Below are positions 28,320 through 38,558 of a stretch of 64,000 nt of DNA, piece after piece (the first letter of the stretch is position 1; the number at the start of each line of letters is the position of its first letter). The stretch is taken from NCBI RefSeq assembly GCF_029893345.1, contig NZ_JARXVE010000002.1, positions 186,001 to 250,000 on the forward strand, in the 5' to 3' direction. A program made the position numbers and the translations under genes. The notes below the pieces were generated by a model. That model saw only the letters and a list, made by a program, of their open reading frames with translations, searched no databases and was not told the DNA's origin. The DNA comes from Mycolicibacterium frederiksbergense. GTDB taxonomy: Bacteria > Actinomycetota > Actinomycetes > Mycobacteriales > Mycobacteriaceae.

Positions 28320-30334
28320 TGATGACTTCAAGTTCGATGTTCGACACCGTCCTGGTCGCCAACCGTGGCGAGATCGCGGTGCGGGTCATCCGCACCCTGC
28401 GGGCCATGGGCATCCGGTCGGTCGCGGTGTTCAGCGACGCCGATGCGGAAGCGCGCCACGTAACTGAGGCTGACGCGGCGGTGTGCATCGGGCCTGCTGC
28501 GGCCCGGCAGAGTTACCTCAACATCGAGGCCGTCGTGGATGCCGCACAGCGCACCGGCGCGCAGGCGGTGCACCCCGGCTATGGGTTCCTCTCCGAGAAT
28601 GCCGACTTCGCTGCCGCGCTGCAGGCCGCGGGCATCGTGTTCATCGGCCCGCCGGCGTCCGCCATTGCCACCATGGGAGACAAGATCGCGGCCAAGGCCG
28701 CGGTGTCGGCCTTCGGTGTTCCGGTGGTTCCCGGTATTTCGCGTCCCGGCCTGACCGATGCGGATCTGATCGCCGGCGCCGCCGACGTGGGTTTCCCGGT
28801 GCTGGTCAAGCCGTCGGCCGGTGGTGGCGGCAAGGGCATGCGGATGGTGGAGCACGCTGATGAGCTTGCGCCTGCCCTGGTGTCGGCGCGCCGCGAAGCG
28901 GCCGCCGCATTCGGCGACGACACCCTGTTCCTGGAGCGATTTGTTTTGCGGCCCCGCCACATCGAGGTGCAGGTGCTCGCCGACGGCCACGGCAACGTCA
29001 TCCACCTCGGCGAGCGGGAATGCAGCCTGCAGCGCCGGCACCAGAAGGTCATCGAGGAGGCGCCCTCGCCGCTGCTGGACCCCGTCACCCGGGCGCGCAT
29101 CGGTGCTGCCGCGTGCGATACCGCGCGTAGTGTCGACTACACGGGTGCCGGCACGGTGGAGTTCATCGTGTCCGCGGATGCGCCCGACGAGTTCTTCTTC
29201 ATGGAGATGAACACCCGGCTGCAGGTGGAACATCCGGTCACCGAGATGGTCACCGGTGTCGACCTGGTGGAGCAGCAGGTCCGCATCGCGGCCGGGGAGA
29301 AACTCACGCTCGGGCAGGACGACATCGTCATGACCGGGCACGCCGTGGAGGCCCGGGTGTACGCCGAGGATCCGGCCAACGGCTTCCTGCCCACCGGCGG
29401 ACCTGTGCTCGGGCTGCGTGAGCCCACCGGTCCCGGGGTGCGGGTGGATTCCGGTCTGGCCGCGGGCTCCGTCGTGGGCAGTGACTACGACCCGATGCTG
29501 TCGAAGGTCATCGCCCACGGCGCCGACCGGACTGCGGCGCTGCACAAGCTGGATCGGGCGCTGGCCGACACCGCGGTGCTCGGCCTCACCACCAATATCG
29601 AGTTCCTGCGCTTCCTGCTCACCGACCCCGACGTCGCGGCCGGGCGGTTGGACACTGGCCTGTTGGACCGTCGGGCACCGGATTTCGCGCCGAACGCGAT
29701 TGGTGATGCGGAACTGATCGCCGCTGCGGCCTACCAATGGATCACCAACTGGGCGGCGGCAGAAGGCAATCTGTGGGCCCGGCCCTCGGGATGGCGGGTG
29801 GGGGAGCGTGCCCCGGCCGCGTTCCGGTTGCGGGCTGCCGACCGTACCGACCACGTGTACCTCACCGGTACCCCGGATCGGGCGACGGCCACCGTCGAGC
29901 ATGGCGAAACACACACGGTCAGTGCGGCATTCGTGGGTGACCGGTTCGCCGTGACGCTTGACGGTGAGCGTACCGAGTATCTGGTCGCCACGGACTTGAC
30001 CGGGGGGATCGGTCAGCTCTGGCTCTCGGGTGCCGGGCGTAGCTGCGTCGTCGAGGAGGTGCGTGAGGCCCCGGTGCGCCCCGACGACGAGCACAGCGGC
30101 GATGCCGAACTGGTCAGCCCGATGCCGGGATCGGTTGTCGCCGTGGGTGTTGACGCCGGCGCCGAGGTGACGACCGGTGCCATGGTGGTCACCGTGGAGG
30201 CGATGAAGATGGAACATGCCCTGACCGCGCCGACCGATGGTGTTGTCGAACTACTCGTCGCCGTCGGCGACCAGGTCAAAGTGGGCCAGCCGTTGGCCCG
30301 AATCACCGCTCACACACAGGAGAACGAGCAATGA
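28319..30334 (+). CDS. accA1: Methylcrotonyl-CoA carboxylase, biotin carboxylase/BCCP subunit
   Basis: Alpha subunit that carboxylates biotin with ATP and bicarbonate and hands it to AccD1. 671 residues: biotin carboxylase domain (about 7-450) with [11 protein letters not shown] and [12 protein letters not shown], a linker, and a C-terminal biotin carrier domain with EAMKMEH, biotinylated Lys630. Start ATG 28319 overlaps the accD1 stop; an in-frame ATG at 28337 ([12 protein letters not shown]) matches the Rv2501c N-terminus and is equally likely. Confidence 0.93.
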
Positions 30335-31494
30335 CGGACTTTTTGTCCACCGGGACTCTGCCGGACGACTACGCCCAACTGGCCAAGACGGTCCGCGATT
30401 TCGCCCAGACTGTGGTGGCCCCGGTGGCCGCCAAACACGATGAGGAACATTCCTTCCCGTACGAGGTCGTGGCGGGCATGGCCGATATGGGCCTGTTCGG
30501 CCTGCCGTTCCCCGAGGAGTACGGTGGCATGGGCGGCGACTATTTCGCGCTGTGCCTGGCGCTGGAGGAACTCGGCAAGGTCGACCAGAGCGTGGCCATC
30601 ACCCTGGAGGCCGGGGTTTCGTTGGGCGCCATGCCGGTCTACCGCTTCGGCAATGACGCCCAGAAGCAGGAATGGCTGCCGCTGCTGGCCAGCGGCAAGG
30701 CGCTGGGTGCGTTCGGCCTGACCGAGGCCGGCGGCGGCAGCGATGCCGGGGCCACCAAGACCACCGCCAAGATGGACGACGGCCACTGGATCATCAATGG
30801 CTCCAAGCAGTTCATCACCAACTCCGGCACCGACATCACCAAGCTGGTCACCGTGACCGCGGTGACCGGGGAGCGTGAGGGCGGCAAGAAGGAGATCTCG
30901 TCGATCCTGGTCCCGGTGCCCACCGAGGGATTCACCGCCGAACCGGCCTACAACAAGGTCGGCTGGAACGCCTCGGACACCCACCCGTTGAGCTTCGACG
31001 ATGTTCGGGTACCCGCCGAGAACCTGCTCGGCGAGCGGGGCCGTGGCTACGCCAACTTCCTGCGCATTCTCGACGAGGGCCGGATCGCCATCGCGGCGCT
31101 CTCGGTCGGCGCAGCCCAAGGCTGTGTCGACGAAAGCGTGAAGTACGCCAAGGAACGTCAGGCCTTCGGCGCGGCCATCGGGACCTACCAGGCCATCGCG
31201 TTCAAGATCGCCCGGATGGAGGCCCGCGCGCACGCCGCCCGCGCCGCCTACTACGACGCCGCGGCGCTGATGCTCTCCGGCAAGCCGTTCAAGAAGGCGG
31301 CCGCGGTGGCCAAGCTGGTGGCCAGTGAAGCCGCAATGGACAACGCTCGCGACGCCACCCAGATCTTCGGCGGCTACGGTTTCATGAACGAGTATCCGGT
31401 GGCGCGTCACTACCGCGACAGCAAGATTCTCGAAATCGGCGAAGGCACAACGGAAGTGCAGCTGATGCTGATCGCGCGGGAGGCCGGTCTGTGA
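30331..31494 (+). CDS. fadE19: Acyl-CoA dehydrogenase FadE19 (isovaleryl-CoA dehydrogenase type)
   Basis: FAD enzyme predicted to oxidise isovaleryl-CoA (and possibly other branched acyl-CoAs) to 3-methylcrotonyl-CoA, the substrate of AccA1/AccD1. 387 residues with the three-domain ACAD layout: [20 protein letters not shown]-binding [13 protein letters not shown] (about 129), and C-terminal [16 protein letters not shown] plus [15 protein letters not shown] overlaps the accA1 stop (ATGA). Electron acceptor would be ETF. Confidence 0.92.
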   Translation: MTDFLSTGTLPDDYAQLAKTVRDFAQTVVAPVAAKHDEEHSFPYEVVAGMADMGLFGLPFPEEYGGMGGDYFALCLALEELGKVDQSVAITLEAGVSLGAMPVYRFGNDAQKQEWLPLLASGKALGAFGLTEAGGGSDAGATKTTAKMDDGHWIINGSKQFITNSGTDITKLVTVTAVTGEREGGKKEISSILVPVPTEGFTAEPAYNKVGWNASDTHPLSFDDVRVPAENLLGERGRGYANFLRILDEGRIAIAALSVGAAQGCVDESVKYAKERQAFGAAIGTYQAIAFKIARMEARAHAARAAYYDAAALMLSGKPFKKAAAVAKLVASEAAMDNARDATQIFGGYGFMNEYPVARHYRDSKILEIGEGTTEVQLMLIAREAGL

Positions 31495-31982
31495 GCGGCG
31501 AGAAGAAAGTCGTAGAGCAGCGCGGGCTGTGGTTCGAGGAGTTCGAGATCGGTGTTCGCTATCTTCACCGTCCTGGGCGCACCATCACCGAGGCCGACAA
31601 CGTGCTGTTCACCACCTTGACGATGAACACCCAGGCGCTGCACCTGGACGCGGCGTTCGCCGATGCCCTGCCGCCGTTCAACGCGCGGTTGGTGAATTCG
31701 ATGTTCACCCTCTCGACGTTGGTCGGACTGTCGGTGGCGCAGCTGACCCAGGGCACCATCGTCGGCAACCTCGGGTTCTCCGAGATCGCCTTTCCCAAAC
31801 CGCTTTTCCACGGTGACACGCTGTACGCCGAAACCGAGATCACCGACAAGCGGGCCTCCAAGAGCCGTCCGGGGGAGGGCATCGTCACGTTCGCCCACAC
31901 CGGCCGCAACCAGCACGGTGACATCGTGGCGACGGCGTCGCGCAAGACCATGGTGCGCATGCGGCCGGAGGGCGATTCCTGA
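31491..31982 (+). CDS. MaoC-family hydratase (methylglutaconyl-/itaconyl-CoA hydratase)
   Basis: 163-residue hot-dog-fold hydratase of the MaoC-like class, orthologue of Rv2499c. Predicted to hydrate 3-methylglutaconyl-CoA to HMG-CoA in leucine breakdown and/or itaconyl-CoA to citramalyl-CoA. Visible: FEEFEIGVRYLHRPGRTITE, then DNVLFTTLTMNTQALHLD and the strand GTIVGNLGFSEIAF. GTG start at 31491 overlaps the fadE19 stop (GTGA). Substrate follows from operon position and the known partner Rv2498c. Confidence 0.85.
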   Translation: MSGEKKVVEQRGLWFEEFEIGVRYLHRPGRTITEADNVLFTTLTMNTQALHLDAAFADALPPFNARLVNSMFTLSTLVGLSVAQLTQGTIVGNLGFSEIAFPKPLFHGDTLYAETEITDKRASKSRPGEGIVTFAHTGRNQHGDIVATASRKTMVRMRPEGDS

Positions 31983-32827
31983 TGGCGCCCCGCGCACGCG
32001 AGGAGCGAATTGGCCTGAGCGCGTCCGGGCCGGGTTGGCTGTTCTGCCCGGCTGACCGTCCGGAGCGATTCGAAAAGGCCGCGGCGGCAGCCGATGTGGT
32101 GATTCTCGATCTTGAGGACGGCGTGGCGGCCAAGGACCGCGAGGCCGCCCGGCAGGCCCTGATCGATACCCGGCTGGATCCGGCCCGCACCGTGGTGCGG
32201 GTCAACCCGACCACCACCGCCGACCACGCGCTCGACCTCAAAGCAGTTGCCGCCACCGACTACACCACGGTGATGCTGGCCAAGACCGAGCATCCCGATC
32301 AGGTGCGGGCCCTGGCCCCACTGGATGTCGTGGTGCTGATCGAGACTCCGCTGGCCGCGCTGAACGTGGCGGAGCTGGTGCAGCCGGACAACGCCTTCGC
32401 GGTGATGTGGGGTGCCGAGGATCTGTTCGCGGTCACCGGCGGCACCGCCAACCGCTGGCCCGACGGCAGCTACCGCGACGTCGCCCAGCATGTGCGGTCG
32501 CAGACCCTGCTGGCGGCCAAGGCCTACGGCCGGTTGGCGCTGGACGCGGTGTATCTCGACATCAAGGATCTCGACGGCCTGCGAGCCGAGTCCGACGACG
32601 CGGTGGCAGTCGGTTTCGACGCGAAAGTGGCGATCCACCCGACCCAGGTTTCGGTCATCCGGTCGGCCTATCAGCCGACCGCCGAGCAAGCCGAATGGGC
32701 TCGACACGTCCTCGACGAAGCGCGCAGCCAACGGGGCGTGTTCCAGTTCGGGGGCATAATGGTGGATGCCCCAGTGCTGCGACGGGCCGAGCGGATCGTC
32801 CAGCTAGCGCCACACCCAGGTACCTAG
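31982..32827 (+). CDS. citE: CitE-like HMG-CoA / citramalyl-CoA lyase
   Basis: 281-residue TIM-barrel lyase of the HpcH/HpaI (CitE-like) family, orthologue of Rv2498c, reported to be bifunctional in leucine catabolism (HMG-CoA to acetoacetate and acetyl-CoA) and itaconate dissimilation (citramalyl-CoA to pyruvate and acetyl-CoA). Motifs: DVVILDLEDGVAAKDREAAR with the metal-binding acids, TVVRVNPTTT, VLIETPLAALNV, and WGAEDLFAVTGG. ATG overlaps the previous stop (TGATG). A gap of 96 bp separates it from bkdA. Confidence 0.9.
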   Translation: MAPRAREERIGLSASGPGWLFCPADRPERFEKAAAAADVVILDLEDGVAAKDREAARQALIDTRLDPARTVVRVNPTTTADHALDLKAVAATDYTTVMLAKTEHPDQVRALAPLDVVVLIETPLAALNVAELVQPDNAFAVMWGAEDLFAVTGGTANRWPDGSYRDVAQHVRSQTLLAAKAYGRLALDAVYLDIKDLDGLRAESDDAVAVGFDAKVAIHPTQVSVIRSAYQPTAEQAEWARHVLDEARSQRGVFQFGGIMVDAPVLRRAERIVQLAPHPGT

Positions 32828-32887
32828 CCGGAGGCCTCTCACCAGGGGTTTTGCGCGTACCGCCGCTGTACTGAGCACCTCACGGAC

Positions 32888-32908
32888 TGACGGCGTGACA
32901 TGCCGTCA
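32888..32908. promoter_or_regulatory. Inverted repeat just before the bkdA ribosome site
   Basis: TGACGGC (32888-32894) and GCCGTCA (32902-32908) form a 7-bp stem with a 7-nt loop, ending 4 nt before the AAGGAGG ribosome site of bkdA. Could be an operator or an mRNA hairpin that tunes the bkdABC part of the operon separately from accD1-citE. Confidence 0.45.
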
Positions 32909-32923
32909 CCTGAAGGAGGCGGT

Positions 32924-34027
32924 ATGGCTGAGTCATATGCGACGCCGGCTGAGATGCCCTTGAGCGTCGATCTGGATCCGGTGCGACTAGTCGATGCCGA
33001 CGGGTCGGTCACCTCCGAAACGCGTTATAGCCGCGATCTTCCCCCGGAGACGCTGGGTTGGCTCTACGAGTCGATGGTGCTGACCCGCGACCTGGACACC
33101 GAATTCGTCAACTTGCAACGCCAGGGTGAGCTGGCGCTGTTCGCGTCGTGTCGTGGTCAGGAGGCCGCGCAGATCGGGGCGGTGGCCGGCCTGCGCAAAA
33201 CCGACTGGCTGTTTCCGCAGTATCGGGAGATCGGGGCGTTCCTGCTGCGCGGGATCACCCCGGCCCAGATGGGAGCAGTCTGGCGGGGCAACTGGCACGG
33301 CGGCTTGGAGTTCACCAGCAAGTGTGTCGCCCCGATCGCGATCCCGATCGGCACCCAAGCGCTGCACGCGGTCGGCGCGGCGATGGCCGCCCAGCGCCTC
33401 GGCGAGGATTCGGTGACCGTTGCCTTCCTCGGTGACGGCGCCACCAGTGAGGGTGACTCGCACGAGGCGCTCAACCTGGCGTCGGTGTTCAACGCGCCAT
33501 GCGTGTTCTTCGTGCAGAACAACCAGTGGGCGATCTCCGTGCCGGTGCGCAAGCAACAGGCCGGTCCGTCCATCGCGCACCGGGCCATCGGCTACGGCAT
33601 GCCGGGTATCCGCGTCGACGGCAACGACGTCCTGGCCTGCTATGCGGTGACGGCCGAGGCCGCCGAACGTGCCCGCCGGGGCGGGGGGCCCACACTGATC
33701 GAGGCGGTCACCTACCGGATGGGCCCGCACACCACCTCCGACGATCCCACCCGCTATCGGTCGGCCGAGGAGGTCGACGAGTGGCTTGCCCGCGATCCCA
33801 TCGCGCGGTACCGCACCTACCTGCAAACCGCCGGCGTGCTCGATGAGCGCCTGGAGCAACGCGTCGCTGCGCGGTCGCGGCGGATGCGCGCCGAATTGCG
33901 CGACGCCATGGTCGGGGCCGCCGATACCGATCCGACCGAGCTGTTCGACACCGTGTATGCCGAGATCACCCCGGATCTGGCGCGCCAACGTGATCAGTTG
34001 TTGGCCGAACTGGCGAAGGAGGCGTGA
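32924..34027 (+). CDS. bkdA: Branched-chain keto-acid dehydrogenase E1 alpha
   Basis: Thiamine-diphosphate-dependent E1 alpha subunit that decarboxylates branched 2-keto acids derived from Leu, Ile and Val. 367 residues, identical in length to Rv2497c. ThDP motif GDGATSEGDSHEALNLASVF...NNQW at about 170-202; phosphorylation-loop-like region YRMGPHTTSDDPTRYR. The ATG at 32924 is preceded by AAGGAGG, one of the strongest ribosome sites in the window. GTGA overlap or 5-bp gap to bkdB. Confidence 0.94.
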   Translation: MAESYATPAEMPLSVDLDPVRLVDADGSVTSETRYSRDLPPETLGWLYESMVLTRDLDTEFVNLQRQGELALFASCRGQEAAQIGAVAGLRKTDWLFPQYREIGAFLLRGITPAQMGAVWRGNWHGGLEFTSKCVAPIAIPIGTQALHAVGAAMAAQRLGEDSVTVAFLGDGATSEGDSHEALNLASVFNAPCVFFVQNNQWAISVPVRKQQAGPSIAHRAIGYGMPGIRVDGNDVLACYAVTAEAAERARRGGGPTLIEAVTYRMGPHTTSDDPTRYRSAEEVDEWLARDPIARYRTYLQTAGVLDERLEQRVAARSRRMRAELRDAMVGAADTDPTELFDTVYAEITPDLARQRDQLLAELAKEA

Positions 34028-34032
34028 GAACC

Positions 34033-35106
34033 ATGACTCAGATAATCGATCGGCCTGCCGCTCAAGGGGATTCGCCGGAGCCGTGGGAGTCCGTTCTCAC
34101 CGATGCCAAATTGCCGGCGGTGCCGGTGGCCACCGAACTGACCATGGTCGCGGCGATCAACCGGGCGCTGCACGACGCGATGGCCGCCGACGAGCAGGTG
34201 CTGGTGTTCGGCGAGGACGTCGCCACCCTCGGCGGGGTGTTCCGGGTCACCGCGGGGCTGGCCGAAACCTTCGGTGAGCAACGTTGTTTCGACACCCCTC
34301 TGGCCGAATCGGCGATCATCGGTGTCTCGATCGGCCTGGCGTTGCGCGGGTTCACACCGGTGCCGGAGATCCAGTTCGACGGGTTCAGTTATCCGGCCTT
34401 CGATCAGATCGCCAGCCACCTGGCCAAGTACCGCATGCGCACGCACGGCGACGTCAACATGCCGGTGACGGTGCGGATTCCGTCCTTCGGCGGAATCGGT
34501 GCGGTCGAGCATCATTCGGAGTCCACCGAGTCGTACTGGCTGCACACGGCCGGCCTCAAGGTGGTCGTGCCGTCCACCCCGTCGGATGCGTATTGGCTGC
34601 TGCGGTACTCGATCGGCAGTGCCGACCCGGTCATCTTCCTCGAGCCCAAGCGCCGCTACTGGGCCCGCGGACTCGTCGACACCAGTGCGCCCGCGCCGCC
34701 GATCGGGCGGGCTGCGGTGCGGTGCAACGGAACCGATGTCGCGGTGATCACCTATGGCGGGCTGGTGGACACGGCGCTGCACGCCGCGGAACTGGCCGCC
34801 ACACGCGGCTGGAGCCTCGAGGTCGTCGATCTGCGCTCGCTCAACCCACTCGATTTCGACACCATAGCGGCTTCGGTGCGGCGCACCGGTCGCGCCGTCG
34901 TTATGCACGAGGGGGCACGCACGCTGGGGTTCGGCGCCGAGCTGGCCGCCCGGATCTCCGAGGAACTGTTCTATGACCTGGAGGCACCAGTGTTGCGCGC
35001 CACCGGTTTTGACACGCCCTACCCGCCGGCGCGGCTGGAGAAGGTGTGGCTGCCCGGGGTCGATCGGCTGCTCGATTGCGTCGAGCGGGCGATGGGGCAG
35101 CCGTGA
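34033..35106 (+). CDS. bkdB: Branched-chain keto-acid dehydrogenase E1 beta
   Basis: E1 beta subunit, forms the alpha2beta2 E1 with BkdA. 357 residues with transketolase pyrimidine-binding domain ([45 protein letters not shown]) and C-terminal transketolase domain ([30 protein letters not shown]). ATG at 34033 chosen to match Rv2496c MTQI...; a GTG at 34024 overlapping the bkdA stop is possible. Confidence 0.93.
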   Translation: MTQIIDRPAAQGDSPEPWESVLTDAKLPAVPVATELTMVAAINRALHDAMAADEQVLVFGEDVATLGGVFRVTAGLAETFGEQRCFDTPLAESAIIGVSIGLALRGFTPVPEIQFDGFSYPAFDQIASHLAKYRMRTHGDVNMPVTVRIPSFGGIGAVEHHSESTESYWLHTAGLKVVVPSTPSDAYWLLRYSIGSADPVIFLEPKRRYWARGLVDTSAPAPPIGRAAVRCNGTDVAVITYGGLVDTALHAAELAATRGWSLEVVDLRSLNPLDFDTIAASVRRTGRAVVMHEGARTLGFGAELAARISEELFYDLEAPVLRATGFDTPYPPARLEKVWLPGVDRLLDCVERAMGQP

Positions 35107-36272
35107 ACCGGGAGTTCTTGGTCCCCGATCTCGGCGAGGGACTGCAGGACGCCACCATCACCAGCTGGAGTGTCGCGGTGGGCGACACGGTCGAACTCAA
35201 TCAGACGCTGTGCACCGTCGAGACCAACAAGGCCGAGGTGGAGATTCCCAGCCCATTCGCCGGGCAGGTGCTCGAACTGGGCGGCGCGGCCGGCGACACC
35301 CTGGCGGTCGGATCATTGTTGGTGCGGTTTGCCACCAGCGAGTCGGCCGACGCGGTGAATGGCGTTGGTACACCGCGTAAGCCGGTGCTGGTCGGTTACG
35401 GCACCGACGACACCATGGACGCCAGCAGAAGAACGCCGGTGAGCCAGCGGGCGCGGGCCAAACCACCGGTACGCAAACTCGCGGCCGAACTGCACGTCGA
35501 CCTCGACGCGCTGGCCCCGGGCTCGGGCCCGGACGGAGTCGTCACCCGCGACGATGTCCTGGCTGCGGCCGGCAGTGCGGAGGTCTTCGACGTCGGCGCG
35601 GTGCAGGTGGCGATGGCGCGGCGGATGTCGTTATCGCGCAAGGAAATCCCCGATGCTCATGCCCGGGTCGAGGTCGACTGCACCGCGTTGGTTCAGCTGC
35701 GGGATCGAATCCGCGCGGTGGACGCGGAACTGCCCGTCACACCGTTCGTACTGACGCTGCGGCTGTTGATCGTCGCGTTGGGTCGTCATCTGATGCTGAA
35801 CTCCACCTGGCTGGAAACCGCCGAAGGGCCCCAGATTCACCGGCATCCGGCCGTGCACCTGGGCCTCGGGGTGGCCACCCCGCGCGGCTTGTTGGTCGCC
35901 GTGGTCCGTGATGCCCAGAAGCTGACCACCCGGGCCCTGGCCGTCACGGTGGCCCGGCTCGTCGAGCAGGCCAGGGCGGGCACGCTCACTCCGGCCGAGC
36001 TGACCGGATCCACGTTCACGGTGTCGAACTTCGGCGCGCTCGGACTGGACGACGGGGTGCCGGTGATCAACTACCCCGAGGCGGCGATTCTGGGAATGGG
36101 CTCGCTGAAGCCGCGCCCGGTGGTGGTCGATGGTGCTGTGCTGGCCCGGCCGACGATGTCGCTGACCTGTGCCTTCGACCACCGCATTGTCAATGGCGCC
36201 CAGGCGGCGGCGTTCCTGCGTGAGCTGCGCTCACTGATCGAGGCGCCCGAGCTGGCTCTGGTCGAGTTGTAG
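35103..36272 (+). CDS. bkdC: Branched-chain keto-acid dehydrogenase E2 (dihydrolipoyl acyltransferase)
   Basis: Core acyltransferase of the complex. 389 residues: one lipoyl domain with ETNKAEVE (lipoyl-Lys43), a peripheral subunit-binding domain with [20 protein letters not shown] (about 121-145), and the catalytic domain. The active-site motif reads DHRIVNG, with His360 kept and the usual Asp of DHRxxDG replaced by Asn364. GTG at 35103 overlaps the bkdB stop. No E3 (lipoamide dehydrogenase) gene is nearby; mycobacteria share a single Lpd. Converges on echA14 with 9 bp. Confidence 0.92.
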   Translation: MNREFLVPDLGEGLQDATITSWSVAVGDTVELNQTLCTVETNKAEVEIPSPFAGQVLELGGAAGDTLAVGSLLVRFATSESADAVNGVGTPRKPVLVGYGTDDTMDASRRTPVSQRARAKPPVRKLAAELHVDLDALAPGSGPDGVVTRDDVLAAAGSAEVFDVGAVQVAMARRMSLSRKEIPDAHARVEVDCTALVQLRDRIRAVDAELPVTPFVLTLRLLIVALGRHLMLNSTWLETAEGPQIHRHPAVHLGLGVATPRGLLVAVVRDAQKLTTRALAVTVARLVEQARAGTLTPAELTGSTFTVSNFGALGLDDGVPVINYPEAAILGMGSLKPRPVVVDGAVLARPTMSLTCAFDHRIVNGAQAAAFLRELRSLIEAPELALVEL

Positions 36273-36281
36273 CTGCGGCCG

Positions 36282-37034
36282 CTACTTGCGTTTGGCCGCG
36301 GCCAAACGCTGTGCGAATTCCGGGGATTCGATGGAACGGGCCTGCGGGCCCAGTTCGGTGTCGACGGCGATGCGATGCTGGTCGATATCGAGCAGACCAG
36401 GGTTGGCGGTGGCCCGCATCGAGGCTTTGGTGGCGATCACCACGTCGCGGGGCGCGCCGGCCGGCCCGGCGGCGAGTTCGCGTGCGGCGGCAACCGGATC
36501 CCCGGCGATCGACAGCGCCAGTCCGTGGCGCACCGCGGATTCGGCGTCGAAGCGCATCCCGAACAGCAGTGCCGCCCGGGCCACCTGTGGGCCGACGGCC
36601 CGCTGCAGCATCCAGGTCGCGCCGCCGCCTGGGTGGATGCCCAGCTTCTGGAACCGCGGATCGAACAAGGCGGCCGGGCCGGCGATGCGGACATCGGCAG
36701 CCAGCGCCAGGTTCAGACCCGCACCCACCGCGGCACCGTTGACCGCGGCGATCGTCGGCAGCGTGCAATGCGCGACCGCCAGAAATCCGTCGTAGATCTT
36801 GCGCAGGCCGTCCTCGGTGGCTTCGCCGAGGGCGGTGAGGTCGGCGCCCGCGCAGAACGCCTTGCCGGCACCGGTGACGATCACCGCGTGCACGTCGGGG
36901 TTGGCCTCGGCGGCCTCGACCGCGGCGCGCAGTGCCGCCGACATCTCGAACGTCACCGCATTGCGGCGCTCGGGATCGTTGACGGTGATGACTGCGACAT
37001 GGTCGTCGACGCTGACCAACACGGAATCCGGCAC
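36282..37034 (-). CDS. echA14: Enoyl-CoA hydratase/isomerase family protein
   Basis: 250-residue crotonase-fold protein closely resembling Rv2486 (EchA14). CoA-binding [20 protein letters not shown] (about 49-68) and the oxyanion-hole segment [24 protein letters not shown]. The position of the second catalytic Glu appears to be in [15 protein letters not shown], where the usual E is Q or absent, so the reaction may be isomerisation or ligand binding rather than hydration; uncertain. GTG start at 37034. Confidence 0.85.
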   Translation of the reverse strand: MPDSVLVSVDDHVAVITVNDPERRNAVTFEMSAALRAAVEAAEANPDVHAVIVTGAGKAFCAGADLTALGEATEDGLRKIYDGFLAVAHCTLPTIAAVNGAAVGAGLNLALAADVRIAGPAALFDPRFQKLGIHPGGGATWMLQRAVGPQVARAALLFGMRFDAESAVRHGLALSIAGDPVAAARELAAGPAGAPRDVVIATKASMRATANPGLLDIDQHRIAVDTELGPQARSIESPEFAQRLAAAKRK

Positions 37035-37155
37035 GGACTCACCCTAGCTCGCGCGCCTCGCGGCAGTCTGACGCTCCCGCAGCTGCACACAATGTTCATT
37101 GAACCGTCAACCGTGTCTCCCTGTGGCCATGGTCTGGTGAGCGGACAATGATGCG

Positions 37156-37710
37156 GTGACGGCCGATATAGCCGGTTTTTCTGGCGGCAAGGGCACCGGT
37201 CCGGTGCTGCCCACACGGCGACGGCTGCTGTCGATGGCCGCCGGGGTGGTGCTGCTGGTCGACGTGGGAACCAAGACATTGGCGGTGGGGCTGCTGGCAC
37301 CTGACCGTGCCTTCCCGTTGCTCGGTGACTCTGTGGTCTGCGTACTCACCCGCAACTCGGGCGCCGCCCTGTCGATGGCTGCGAACCGCACCGTTGTACT
37401 GACCGGTGTCGTGCTGTTCGTGGCAATCACTGTCGCCTGGATCGGTGCGTATGTCCGCTCACCCTGGTGGGCGCTGGGGTTGGGGATGGTCCTGGGTGGG
37501 GCCACCGGCAACCTGGTCGACCGATTCTTCCGCGCGCCCGGCCCGCTGCGCGGACACGTCATCGACTTTCTGGCCATCGGCCCGACGCCGGTGTTCAACG
37601 TGGCGGATCTTGGTGTCCTGGCGGGTGTGGCCTTGCTGATCACGTTGTCGCTATTGGGTTTTCCGTTCAACGGTGTCGCCAGGACCTCGGGGCCGCATGC
37701 CGGGAGCTAG
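37156..37710 (+). CDS. LspA-like signal peptidase II family protein
   Basis: 184 residues with four membrane segments and the LspA aspartyl-protease motifs: RNSGAALSM, GGATGNLVDR (Asp122) and VFNVAD (Asp151), so the catalytic pair is intact. It would cleave lipoprotein signal peptides. The sequence is divergent for a housekeeping LspA (for example the N-terminal extension to residue 22), and the usual lspA neighbours ileS and rluD are absent, so it may be a second, specialised copy. GTG start at 37156. Overlaps the next gene by 14 bp. Confidence 0.8.
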   Translation: MTADIAGFSGGKGTGPVLPTRRRLLSMAAGVVLLVDVGTKTLAVGLLAPDRAFPLLGDSVVCVLTRNSGAALSMAANRTVVLTGVVLFVAITVAWIGAYVRSPWWALGLGMVLGGATGNLVDRFFRAPGPLRGHVIDFLAIGPTPVFNVADLGVLAGVALLITLSLLGFPFNGVARTSGPHAGS

Positions 37711-38092
37711 TCCAGACTGCGAAGTTAGACCAGACGAACGCCCACCGCGCACCCCATGGCATGAAACACCCACAGCGATGATCGTCGCCGGTATCGGGGG
37801 TGTGGTGGCCATCGGTGCGCTGGTGCTCGCGATTCTGTTGACGTCGCACCATTCGGTGCTGCCTCCTCAACCCGGGCGACTCACGCCGGTGACACCGACG
37901 AAGCCCTTGTCATCGCGACCGGTGACAACCAGCACCAGCACCACGCCGAGGACACCGGTGAGCACGAGTGAAGAGACCGGACCGCCGGCTGCGCCACCGG
38001 AGGAATTGCCGGCCGAGACCACGGCACCGCCGACCACGACCATGTCGAATCCGTACGCCACCACCACGGTGCCCAATGCGGGTGCGTTCTGA
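37697..38092 (+). CDS. Single-pass membrane protein with Thr/Pro-rich tail
   Basis: 131 residues. Short cytoplasmic N-terminus, one membrane segment (MIVAGIGGVVAIGALVLAIL), then an extracytoplasmic low-complexity tail of Thr, Pro and Ser (PVTTSTSTTPRTPVSTSEE), a likely O-mannosylation region. No domain recognised. The ATG at 37697 lies inside the lspA-like 3' end, suggesting translational coupling. Confidence 0.65.
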   Translation: MPGASPDCEVRPDERPPRTPWHETPTAMIVAGIGGVVAIGALVLAILLTSHHSVLPPQPGRLTPVTPTKPLSSRPVTTSTSTTPRTPVSTSEETGPPAAPPEELPAETTAPPTTTMSNPYATTTVPNAGAF

Positions 38093-38105
38093 TGCGGGCC
38101 AGGGA

Positions 38106-38465
38106 TTAGCCAAACCCGATTCCGATACCGCCCCAGACGCCGTCGTCGGGCTCGTTGGGGCAGGACACGTCCACGTATACCGTGATGGAGGACTTCGGCG
38201 CGGGCGGCGAGGAGCGGTCGGGGTTGTGAACCGCGGTAGCCCTGCAGCTGGACAACGGCTCGGTGCTGGCCCCGCTGACCCAGTTGAGCTGGACGTTGTA
38301 GCCCTGGTCTTCGAGGCGGTTGATGACCGCTTGAGCGGATTGCTCACCGCCCGTGGGGTCGGCTCCGGCCGGCGGGGCCGGGGCTAAGTACATCCCCGCA
38401 CAGAGCACCCCTGCGCACACCCCCAGCGGGGTGAACACCTTGGTACAAAACAACTTTCGAAGCAT
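38106..38465 (-). CDS. Small secreted protein, copy 1 of a tandem pair
   Basis: 119 residues with a cleavable signal peptide (charged MLRKLF, hydrophobic core, predicted cut after AGAD or nearby). The mature part contains VINRLEDQGYNVQLNWVSG, then C-RATAVHNPDRSSPPAPKSSITVYVDVSCP with two Cys that probably form one disulfide. Clear paralogue of the gene at 38559-38873, sharing the YDV-NW-G, HNP and ITVYVDV-CP blocks. Function unknown; this secreted type is frequent in mycobacteria. ATG at 38465. Confidence 0.75.
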   Translation of the reverse strand: MLRKLFCTKVFTPLGVCAGVLCAGMYLAPAPPAGADPTGGEQSAQAVINRLEDQGYNVQLNWVSGASTEPLSSCRATAVHNPDRSSPPAPKSSITVYVDVSCPNEPDDGVWGGIGIGFG

Positions 38466-38558
38466 GATGATCCTCCCGGCGGTTGGATCGGCTTTGCCAG
38501 TCTATTCCGCCGGAGGGACACCGGAGCTGTTATGCGGGAGCGAGATTCGAGACGTCAG

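Noticed and set aside
28328..30217. 629-codon minus-strand frame opposite accA1
   Set aside because: Antisense shadow of a clear biotin carboxylase; amino-acid composition is not protein-like.
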